Part shown: positions 6,679-13,405 of the stretch, piece by piece
Layout of the letters: the number at the start of each line of letters is the position of its first letter
Numbering within the stretch: position 1 is the stretch's first letter
Origin: Deltaproteobacteria bacterium
GTDB taxonomy: Bacteria; Desulfobacterota; Binatia; DP-6
DNA: 15,606 nucleotides
Reading direction: 5' to 3'
Assembly (NCBI GenBank): GCA_005879205.1
Contig: VBLD01000048.1
Coordinates: forward strand, 1-15,606
Program-made: the position numbers and the translations under genes
Notes under the pieces: generated by a model
What the model was told of the DNA's origin: nothing
Seen by the model: the letters and a program-made list of their open reading frames with translations, nothing else
The model's database searches: none

Positions 6679-8320
6679 CAGAGGTGCTCTGGGTGCCGCC
6701 CACGATGGTCGTGTCCGCGATCGGCCTCAGATCGAGCGTCACCGATGGATCGGCGCAGCCGCAATTCGGCAGGCAGCGCCCCGGACACGCCGCGTCGGCG
6801 CGTCCGTCGCACTGCTCGGTCGGCTGGTTGACGATCCCGTCGCCGCAGCGGGGCGCGCACGTGCAGTCGACGCGGCACGCTCCCGGGCAGGCCGCCGAGT
6901 CGACGCCGTCACACTGCTCGCTCGCCTGGTTCACGACGCCATCGCCGCATCGGGGTGGCCCGGGGCAGCGGCAGTTGGCTCCGCACCGGCCGGGGCAGGC
7001 CGCGGCGTCGGTCCCGTCGCACTGCTCGGTCGGCTGATCGATCATCCCGTCGCCGCAGAAGGTCGTGGCGCAGGTGCAGTCGGGCGTACAGCCGCCGGGG
7101 CAGGCACCGCGAGCGGCGCCGTCGCACCGCTCCGTCGGCTGGTTGACGACGCCGTCGCCGCAGATCGGCGGCGGGGTCTTCGTGAGCGTCAGGCTGTCGC
7201 GCACGACGCCGTCGGAGCGGATCATCTTGAGGTCGAGCCGGCCCCGATCGATCGCGACGTGAGCGACCTCGAAGGTGGATTCGTCGTAGGCCGTGAAGCT
7301 GCTCGTTTTGATCGGATAGAGATCGTGGCCCCCGCCGCCACTCGTGACGTAGACGGTTCCCGCACCGGGCGCGACCACCTGGTTGGCGCGCAGCGGGAAG
7401 GTGCGCTCGTAGTTGTGCTCGTGCCCCATGAAGACGACGTCGACGCCGCGGCTGTCGAAGAGCGGCACCAGATTGGTGCGAATGGGCAGGTTGCTCCCGT
7501 GGACCGTGCCGCTCGAGTAGATCGAGTGGTGGAAGGCGACGAACTTCCAGAGCGCGGTGCTGGCCGCGAGGTCGTGGTCGAGGAACGTGTACTGCGGGCT
7601 TCCGGGGCTGGTGCTCTGGTTGCTGTCGATCACCGCGATGTGCGCGTTGCCGGCGTCGAAGGAATAGTAGTGCGGCACGCCAGCCGGGTTGTTCGCCGGC
7701 GTGAGGAACAGCCCGTTCCAGGGCACGCCGCCGGGCGTAACCACGTCGTGGTTGCCGACGGTCATCCATATGGGGATGCGCGCGAGGAGATCCCGGTACG
7801 GCACGAAGAACTCGGTGTCCCAGCCGTAGTCGTACATGACGTCGCCGACGTGCAGGAAGAAGTCGGCGGGCGTGGCGAGCATCAGGTCGCGCACGGCGTA
7901 CTGCGTCGGGCTCCCGCTCCCCGTATCCCCCACCACCAGGAAGCTGAACGGCGCTCGCGGGTCGTCGGTCCGTAGGACCGACTCGGGATGGAGCGGCAGG
8001 CCGTCGGCGAGGGTGGCGTAGACGTAAGACGTCCCCGGCGACAGCCCGTCGACGGGGGCCGCCGTGTTTCCGGCGAGCACGGTGGTGGTTCCGTCGGGAG
8101 CGGTGAGCGCCAGACCGCAGCGCGCGGGTCCGCTCGTGTACCAGACCACCGTGACCGAATGGGTCGTCAGCAGCTGGAGGTAGGGTCCACGCGTGAGCGT
8201 CGCGGCCGGGGCGCCTCGGGTCGTCAGCAGGATCGCGAAAGCGAGCAGCCACGTCGCCCAGCGGCCTCGCGGCGCGCCCGCGCACGACACACGCTCCGCT
8301 CCGGTCCTCGAGTCAGGCAT
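6679..8320 (-). CDS. secreted purple-acid-phosphatase-like metallophosphoesterase with Cys repeats, 5' part of a frameshifted gene
   Basis: The ATG at 8320 has AGAGG four bases upstream and starts a signal peptide ending near residue 40 (RGAPAA). A fibronectin-III-like N-domain follows (TLTRGPYLQLLTTHSVTVVW). The calcineurin-like domain shows the two-metal ligands: GDTG (131-134), GDVMYD (159-164), GNHD (189-192), HH (264-265) and GHEH (299-302). From residue 387 come four six-Cys repeats, then the start of a DNRLRE-like domain (IADTTIVGGTQSTS). The frame then runs on, without homology, to a stop at 5789. The expected continuation is in the other frame (3769-6678), so the intact product would have about 1,516 residues. 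The predicted activity is phosphate-ester hydrolysis outside the cytoplasm; the substrate is unknown. Confidence 0.85.
6752..7162 (-). repeat. array of 4 six-Cys repeat units joining the phosphoesterase to the first DNRLRE-like domain
   Basis: Four units with CGDG(V/M/I) starts and DCTC/NCRC/NCGC ends follow the phosphoesterase domain directly. Linkers are shorter and more variable than in the other arrays. Confidence 0.85.
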
Positions 8321-8341
8321 CAGACCTCTGGGAGAGCGGTA

Positions 8342-8350
8342 TATCTAGCA
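8342..8350 (-). promoter_or_regulatory. candidate extended -10 element for the metallophosphoesterase gene
   Basis: Read on the minus strand the bases are TGC-TAGATA, an extended -10-like motif about 22 bases before the ATG at 8320. No good -35 element is seen at the right distance. Confidence 0.2.
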
Positions 8351-8589
8351 CTGCACATGACAAGACCTTCAGCATGGCGCCCGCCGCGTCGCAGCCGCGC
8401 CAGGAGATTCGGCGTCGCCATCGCGCAATGGACCAAACAAGACGTGTGCCATCCGGCGTCGGGACCGTGCCGCAGCCGCAGTGGGGAAAACCCTCGCTCG
8501 ACGGCGGCGACGTGCACGACCGCGCGTCGCTGCAACACGTTCGCGCTCCCGCGGAGCCGCAAGCAGAAGAGCCGTGCGGCACTCGCCGG

Positions 8590-8618
8590 TTGACGAACGG
8601 CGCCCCCGCGCATAGAGA
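8590..8618 (+). promoter_or_regulatory. candidate sigma-70-type promoter of the radical SAM operon
   Basis: TTGACG (8590-8595) is separated by exactly 17 bases from TAGAGA (8613-8618). It lies in the 319-base gap (8321-8639) between the divergent genes at 8320 and 8640. Transcription would start near 8625, just ahead of GGAGG at 8631-8635. I see no gene, repeat or RNA structure in the rest of the gap. Confidence 0.4.
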
Positions 8619-8639
8619 CTGGAAGCCGGCGGAGGGGTC

Positions 8640-9773
8640 GTGCGGGTGGTGCTGCAGAGGATCGTGCTCGGTGTCGGCGTGCTTTGCGGCCTGGCACCGG
8701 CGATCGCCATCGCCGCCGACGAGGCGGCGACACCGCCTGCCGCCGCGGAGCGGTTCACGGAAGCTACGCGGCTCATGCAGCGCGGGCGCTACGTCGAGGC
8801 TTCGGAGGCGTATCGAAGCGTCGCAGACTGGTCCGACGGCGGCGCCTTCCCCCAGCGGGCGCAGGCGCTGTTCCTCGCCGCGTCGATGCTGGAGAGCGCG
8901 CGCGACTACGAGAAGGCGCTCGCGCTCTACGCCGAGGCCGCAGGTCGCTTCGCGGGCACCGACTTCGGGCGCAGGGCCGAGGAAGCAGCGGCGGGCCTCC
9001 AGGAAGGCGGGGCGACGCGCGGCATCGCCTTCCGGCGGCGGCTCGACGCCGCGTGGGACGAGCTGTTCCCGGCCACCGCCCTGTTCCAGGAGAAGGGACC
9101 CGCCGCGGCTCGCCCGGGGCTCGAGCGGGCGGCCCTCCTGCTCGCTGGAGTCTTCCACGATTACCCCGAGCAGAGAAAGGCAAAGGACGTCGCCGACGCC
9201 CTCGGGGACGCCGACATGATGCTCCGCCGCTACGCGCAGGCGCGCACGGACTACGAACACGCCATCGATCTCTATCGCCGGGACGCACGCGACGCGGACC
9301 TCGGGCTGGCCAGCGCGCTCGAGAAGCTCGCCGAGGCGCAGCGCGCCATGCGCAGGGAGTGGATCGATCGAATCGCCAAGACGCTGGTCGGCGCGATCGT
9401 GCTGGGTCTGGTCGCCGTCAAACCCTGGCGGCAGCCCGACGGCTTCATGATGCGCGTCGCCGCCGTCGCCGTCCTCGGGACCGTGGTGCTGGCGGGCCTG
9501 GCGGGGGGGGTCGCCGAATACCTCCGCGTCCACGTCGACGAGGCGTCCCCCGTCAAGATGACGGCCGCCGCGCTGCTCGTCCTCGTTCCCGGCGTGACCG
9601 GCGAGCTCGTGGCGGTCGGCTTCGCGTCCGGCCTGCGCGGCGCGCCGAGGGCATCCGCGCCACGATGGAACGTCGGCATCGCGGCCACCCTCGGCGCGCT
9701 GGCGGCGCTGGCCGTCGCGACTTGTCTCGTCCACGCGTTTGCGCTCTTTCCCTTCCTCGACTCGAAGCTCTGA
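8640..9773 (+). CDS. TPR-repeat protein with C-terminal membrane domain
   Basis: This 377-residue protein starts at a GTG with GGAGG at 8631-8635. It has a signal sequence (MRVVLQRIVLGVGVLCGLAP, cleavage near AIAIAA), a TPR-type helical region at about residues 38-100 (LMQRGRYVEASEAYRSVAD, then ARDYEKALALYAEAAGRF) and another around 190-230 (RYAQARTDYEHAIDLYRR). Four likely membrane helices lie at about 242-260, 270-290, 306-330 and 343-370. The TPR part would face the periplasm as a protein-binding scaffold. It is the first gene of a four-gene operon, ending eight bases before the next start. A role in holding or exporting the small peptide made by the next gene is inference only; no known family was recognised. 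Confidence 0.8.
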   Translation: MRVVLQRIVLGVGVLCGLAPAIAIAADEAATPPAAAERFTEATRLMQRGRYVEASEAYRSVADWSDGGAFPQRAQALFLAASMLESARDYEKALALYAEAAGRFAGTDFGRRAEEAAAGLQEGGATRGIAFRRRLDAAWDELFPATALFQEKGPAAARPGLERAALLLAGVFHDYPEQRKAKDVADALGDADMMLRRYAQARTDYEHAIDLYRRDARDADLGLASALEKLAEAQRAMRREWIDRIAKTLVGAIVLGLVAVKPWRQPDGFMMRVAAVAVLGTVVLAGLAGGVAEYLRVHVDEASPVKMTAAALLVLVPGVTGELVAVGFASGLRGAPRASAPRWNVGIAATLGALAALAVATCLVHAFALFPFLDSKL

Positions 9774-9781
9774 GGGACACC

Positions 9782-10084
9782 ATGGCAGAGAGTCTCGCCA
9801 CGACACCCGAACGTGGGGCCGAGCCGCCCGTCCTCGATCCCGGGAAGCTGCGCGCGCTGCTTCCGGGTGTCGGGACCGCCGGCCTCGCCTCGGCCGAGGC
9901 ATCCGCCAGCCCCCTCCGGGGCAGGGTCCTCAAGCTGAAGCTCGGCTTCAACCCGAACTCGTCGAGCGTGGGGACGACCGTCGTCGTCTTCCTGTGGAGC
10001 CTGGTCGCGTCCGGCGCCGTGCTGTCGTTCACCGCCGCCGTCCTCGCCCACCGCTTCGGGAAGCGAGCGAAGGGCGCGACGTGA
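9782..10084 (+). CDS. 100-residue one-helix protein, candidate substrate of the adjacent radical SAM enzyme
   Basis: The ATG at 9782 follows the TPR gene by eight bases, and the stop TGA overlaps the GTG start of the radical SAM gene (GTGA at 10081-10084). The N-terminal half is leader-like (LDPGKLRALLPGVGTAGLAS). It is followed by LKLKLGFNPNSSSVGT, a hydrophobic helix at about 66-90 (VVVFLWSLVASGAVLSF) and a basic tail (RFGKRAKGAT). There is no signal peptide and no cysteine. Radical SAM/SPASM maturases usually sit next to a short precursor peptide, and this is the only such candidate here. Motif plus helix plus basic tail also resembles C-terminal sorting signals. I do not recognise a named precursor family; a small structural membrane subunit is the alternative. 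Confidence 0.75.
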   Translation: MAESLATTPERGAEPPVLDPGKLRALLPGVGTAGLASAEASASPLRGRVLKLKLGFNPNSSSVGTTVVVFLWSLVASGAVLSFTAAVLAHRFGKRAKGAT

Positions 10085-11253
10085 GCTCCCCGGGCATCCC
10101 GCGCTGGCGGCACGAGCGATTCGGCGCCATCGTGGCGCTCGACGACCCGCCCATCCTCGCACACGTCGACCAGGAGCTGGCGCGCGAGCTCGGCATTCCG
10201 CCGTCGCCGCTGTGGGGAGCGCCGCCGCGCGAGGCGCTCGAGGCGCCGGTCGAGGCCCATCTCACGGTCACCCGACGCTGCAATCTCACCTGCTCCCATT
10301 GCTATCAAGAGAGCTCTCCTGAGGCGAGCGGGAGCAACCTGACGCTCCAGGAATGGCTGCCGCGCCTCGACGCGCTCGCCCGCGCGAGCGTCTTCCACGT
10401 GGCGATCGGCGGCGGCGAGGCGCTCACCCGCCCGGATCTGCTCGAGATCGCCGGGGCGGCGCGGGCGCGCGGGATCACGCCGAACCTCACCACGAACGGC
10501 GCCCTCGTCACCGAGGCGTTCGCCGCCCGCGCCGCGACGCTCTTCGGACAGATCAACGTCTCGATCGACGCGCTCCCTCCCGTCCGCGTCTTCGGCGCGG
10601 ACAAGGCGACGTCCGGCATGCGCGCGGCCGCAATCCTGGTCCGGGCGGGCGCGCGCGTGGGCGTCAACGTGGTCGTCGCCCGTCAGAACTTCGAGCTGAT
10701 CGATCCGATCGTCGCCTGGGCGGCGGCGTCCGGCCTCGTCGAGGTCGAGCTCCTCCGCCTGAAGCCGACGGGACGGGCGCGCGTCCGTTACCTCGAGGAA
10801 CGGCTCACGCGCGAGCAGCGCGAGCGCCTGTTCCCGCTCGCCCTCGAGCTCGCCACGCGGCACGGCATCCCGGTGAAGCTCGACTGCTCCGCCGCGCCCT
10901 TCGTCGCGTGGCATGCTCCCGACGCGGAGCGGCTGGAGCAGTTCGAGGTGGCGGGCTGCATCGGATCGCTGTCGCTGCTCGGCGTCGACGAGCGGGGGAA
11001 GACCTCGGCGTGCTCCTTCTATCCCGGAGGCGGGGACGACGTCGTCGACCTGAAGCGCGGCTGGGAGGCATCGGCGGCCTACGCTCCTTTCCGCAACTAC
11101 GTGGACACGGCTGAGGAGCCGTGCCGCTCCTGTCCGTACCTGCGTACCTGCCGCGGCGGGTGTCGCGCCGTGGCCCTCTTTCTCACCCGACGCGACGACG
11201 CGCCCGACCCGGAGTGTCCGCGCGTCGAGGACCACCAGCGCGCGCGCCTCTGA
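10081..11253 (+). CDS. radical SAM/SPASM domain protein, putative peptide maturase
   Basis: This 390-residue enzyme starts at the GTG at 10081, coupled to the preceding stop, with GAAGGG just upstream. Its N-terminal segment (RWRHERFGAIVALDDPPI) precedes the radical SAM core. The core has the [4Fe-4S] motif C67-x3-C71-x2-C74 (RRCNLTCSHCYQES), the SAM-binding GGGEAL near 111 and TTNG near 147. The C-terminal SPASM region carries C293, C311, C348, C351, C357, C361 and C379 (CRSCPYLRTCRGGC), the ligands expected for auxiliary clusters. SPASM enzymes typically modify peptides (thioether, C-C crosslinks) or proteins. With a 100-residue protein encoded directly upstream, peptide modification is the most likely role, but the reaction cannot be read from sequence. 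Confidence 0.92.
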   Translation: MSSPGIPRWRHERFGAIVALDDPPILAHVDQELARELGIPPSPLWGAPPREALEAPVEAHLTVTRRCNLTCSHCYQESSPEASGSNLTLQEWLPRLDALARASVFHVAIGGGEALTRPDLLEIAGAARARGITPNLTTNGALVTEAFAARAATLFGQINVSIDALPPVRVFGADKATSGMRAAAILVRAGARVGVNVVVARQNFELIDPIVAWAAASGLVEVELLRLKPTGRARVRYLEERLTREQRERLFPLALELATRHGIPVKLDCSAAPFVAWHAPDAERLEQFEVAGCIGSLSLLGVDERGKTSACSFYPGGGDDVVDLKRGWEASAAYAPFRNYVDTAEEPCRSCPYLRTCRGGCRAVALFLTRRDDAPDPECPRVEDHQRARL

Positions 11254-11259
11254 GGAGTC

Positions 11260-12348
11260 ATGAGCCGTGGTCGGCTGCTGACGGCCAGCCTCGTGCTGCT
11301 CCTCGCGCCATCGTCGCGCAGTGCCGAGGTGGATGCGTCCGGTGTCCGGCGGCTGCTCGCCGTGCTGGGCGGCGTCGTTCAGGAGTACGGCGAGGCCTTC
11401 ACGGACGACGGCGCGCTCTCGAGGCCGATCGAGCTCGAGGAGGCAGGCCTGCTGCTGGCGGACGCACGGAATCAGGCCGAACGCCTCGGCCAGACGCCCC
11501 CCGATCTCGAGCGCCAGCTCGCAGCCCTGGGGAAGGCGATCGAGGACCGCGCCCCGGCCGCTGCGATTGCGGCACAGGTTCGCGCGATCCGCGTCGCACT
11601 GGAGGACTCGACCGGGATTGGCGAGGACATCTTTCCTCCCGCGCGACCCTCGCCCGGGCGGGGCGAGGCGATCTTCCGGGAGAACTGCACCCGCTGCCAC
11701 GGCGAGCGCGGAGCGGGCGACGGTCCCGACGTGGCCACTCTCGAGCGGAAGCCCCGCGACTTCAGCGACCCCGCCTTCATGCAACAGGAGACCCCCGCCG
11801 ACTTCTTCCGGGTCATCTCACTGGGGCGGCGCCAGGCCGCCATGCCCGCCTGGGAGGACGTGCTCTCGGTGCAGGATCGGTGGGATGTCGTCAGCTACCT
11901 CTGGTCCCTGCCCGCCGACGTTCGCCAGACGCTCGCGGAGGTAGAGCGGCAGGTGGATGCCGCCCTCACCGCCCATCTCTTGGGCGAACGGAATGCGGGA
12001 GAGCTGGCCACGGACGCCTACCTCACGTTCGAGCCGCTCGAGGCGCGCCTCGCGCTCGACGATTCCTCAGCCGTGCGTGGGGTGGAAGGTGCGTTCCTCC
12101 GCTTCCGCACCGCACTCGGGCAGCCGGCGACCGAGAGGGAGGTCGACGAGGCCGCTCGGGCGGTGCGGAGCGCCCTCCGGACGGCGGAGTCATCGGCGTC
12201 CGCAGCTGCACCTCGTCCCATCTCTCACCTCGGCGCTGGATGGATATGGGGAGCCGTCCTGGCGGGGACGGCTCTGCTCCTCTACACCAGGTTCAGGGGT
12301 TTCGGGCTCCGCCTGCCCGCTCGCTTCTTTCGGAACGATCCGAGATAG
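11260..12348 (+). CDS. membrane-anchored cytochrome c resembling the extracytoplasmic part of cytochrome c-FTR1 fusions, permease absent
   Basis: This 362-residue protein has GAGGAG before the ATG and starts six bases after the radical SAM stop. It has a signal peptide (LLTASLVLLLAPSSRSAE), a helical segment (VRRLLAVLGGVVQEYGEAF) of the kind preceding the heme domain in cytochrome c-FTR1 iron permeases, then a c-type heme site C143-x2-C146-H147 with distal Met near 185 (QAAMPAW). After SYLWSLP comes a second helical part (TDAYLTFEPLEARL, VEGAFLRFRTAL) also typical of FTR1 extracytoplasmic regions. Instead of seven permease helices with REXXE motifs, only one helix (about 318-335) and a short tail follow. 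It was probably derived from a fusion permease by loss of the channel. It likely passes electrons in the periplasm. Confidence 0.82.
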   Translation: MSRGRLLTASLVLLLAPSSRSAEVDASGVRRLLAVLGGVVQEYGEAFTDDGALSRPIELEEAGLLLADARNQAERLGQTPPDLERQLAALGKAIEDRAPAAAIAAQVRAIRVALEDSTGIGEDIFPPARPSPGRGEAIFRENCTRCHGERGAGDGPDVATLERKPRDFSDPAFMQQETPADFFRVISLGRRQAAMPAWEDVLSVQDRWDVVSYLWSLPADVRQTLAEVERQVDAALTAHLLGERNAGELATDAYLTFEPLEARLALDDSSAVRGVEGAFLRFRTALGQPATEREVDEAARAVRSALRTAESSASAAAPRPISHLGAGWIWGAVLAGTALLLYTRFRGFGLRLPARFFRNDPR

Positions 12349-12351
12349 CGA

Positions 12352-12365
12352 GCCTGACGGCAGGC
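12352..12365 (+). terminator. weak hairpin after the radical SAM operon
   Basis: GCCTG/CAGGC forms a five-base stem with an ACGG loop directly after the cytochrome gene. There is no T-run, so terminator function is doubtful. Confidence 0.2.
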
Positions 12366-12386
12366 GGGCCTCCGCTCGTAGATAGA

Positions 12387-12524
12387 TTAGAGATTCGGGC
12401 ACTGCACGATGCAGGTACCGAAGGCGGTGCGGCACAGGAGTGTGCCCGCAAGGGCCTGTTGCGCGCAGCTCTTCTTGCACGCGGCGAAGGCCGTCTGCGC
12501 CGTTGCCCCTTCGGAGCGCATCTG
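12387..12524 (-). pseudogene. truncated relic of the Cys-rich helical secreted protein
   Basis: Minus-strand codons before the stop at 12387-12389 give AACKKSCAQQALAGTLLC then RTAFGTCIVQCPNL. The intact gene at 12800-13369 ends LTCRKACAQSPALVAC then HTNFAACLTKCPNL. The cysteine spacing and the terminal CPNL are shared, so the two are homologous. Upstream in this frame the similarity stops and there is no signal peptide, Thr-rich linker or earlier Cys unit, so only the C-terminal unit survives. It lies in inverted orientation to the intact copy. The remainder of 12349-12799 shows no gene I can support. Confidence 0.6.
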
Positions 12525-12799
12525 ATGCATCGTCAGCCGGTTCGGGAGCCTCAGCAGTTGCGACCTCCAATGCGGTGCGTGTGCTCCGCAGACGCTGCGA
12601 CGGATGGCGCTGTGAGCAACCGCATGCCGGATGATTCCCGAGCGCCGGGGTGGTGTCGCGCTTTGCCTCACCTCCGTGACATGTTGGCCAGCTAGCAAGG
12701 GATTGGGCTGTCGTGCTCGCCATGCCGGCAGGCACTCTCGCCGTGGCACCCGTCTTGCTCGCCATTCGGCGCCGGGGGACACGAAGGAGACATGCAGAC

Positions 12800-13369
12800 A
12801 TGAAGAACATGACAAGAGTGAGACTGATCTACGGATGCGCGCTCGCCACAGCCGCGCTCGTGCTGGCCAGCGGGGCGGCGGGAGCCACGTCCGGCACGTT
12901 GCCGACCACGACGACGACCACGCCCACCTCGCCGCCGGCAACCACGACGACGCTCAAGCCCCCGAAGACTTCGGCCTTCAGCCCGGCCACCACCGCCTGC
13001 ATCAAGCAGGCCACGGCGATGAAGAAGACCTGCAAGGTCTCGGCTGCCGTCGTGGACTGCAAGGCGGAGTTCGAGACCGCTTTTGCCAACTGCTTCGCCG
13101 CCGGCAACGGCGTCGCGTGCGCGACCAGCTGCGAAACGGCCAAGACGTCCTGTGAGACACCGGCCCTCGCTGCGGAAAAGACGTGCCTCAAGACGTGCAA
13201 GAGCAGCGAAAAGGCCGCCGTCGCGAGCTGCCAGCTGACGTTTCCCAATTGCGTTAGCAACGCCGTCGCGACCTTCCTGACCTGCAGGAAGGCGTGCGCG
13301 CAGTCGCCCGCCCTGGTGGCGTGCCACACGAACTTCGCCGCCTGCCTGACGAAGTGCCCGAACCTCTAG
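12800..13369 (+). CDS. secreted Cys-rich helical repeat protein with Thr-rich linker
   Basis: This 189-residue protein starts at the ATG at 12800 with AAGGAGA at 12784-12790. It has a signal peptide (LIYGCALATAALVLASGAAG), a Thr/Pro linker (TLPTTTTTTPTSPPATTTT), then a helix-rich domain of about 130 residues with some eighteen cysteines. Cysteines recur in units of roughly C-x3-C-x9-C-x6-C: CLKTCKSSEKAAVASC with QLTFPNC, then CRKACAQSPALVAC with HTNFAACLTKC. This suggests disulfide-stapled helical hairpins. It ends with the same CPNL as the relic at 12387. Metallophosphoesterase genes follow after 36 bases, probably in one operon. No family with known function is recognised. Confidence 0.8.
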   Translation: MKNMTRVRLIYGCALATAALVLASGAAGATSGTLPTTTTTTPTSPPATTTTLKPPKTSAFSPATTACIKQATAMKKTCKVSAAVVDCKAEFETAFANCFAAGNGVACATSCETAKTSCETPALAAEKTCLKTCKSSEKAAVASCQLTFPNCVSNAVATFLTCRKACAQSPALVACHTNFAACLTKCPNL

Positions 13370-13405
13370 CCGCGTTGCCCACCTGAGCCCCCGAAGGGAC
13401 GAACA

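Noticed and set aside
4801..6831. Long plus-strand open frame of 676 codons opposite the repeat gene
   Set aside because: It is the complement of the Cys-repeat/DNRLRE coding frame. Its repeats (VALLARLVD-like) only mirror the 108-base units, and it lacks a credible start or domain.
3780..7162. CRISPR-like regular repeat array
   Set aside because: Units are 108 bases with no unique spacers, encode conserved cysteines in frame, and are part of a protein gene.
6395..7975. Plus-strand open frame of 526 codons
   Set aside because: Antisense to the phosphoesterase gene, whose catalytic motifs are clear.
9739..10080. Upstream extension of the radical SAM frame
   Set aside because: It overlaps the small-protein gene in another frame and is Arg-rich; the coupled GTG at 10081 with a GAAGGG site explains the start.
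9553..11784. Minus-strand open frame of 743 codons across the radical SAM operon
   Set aside because: Crosses four tightly packed plus-strand genes with strong domain evidence; codon content is that of an antisense shadow.
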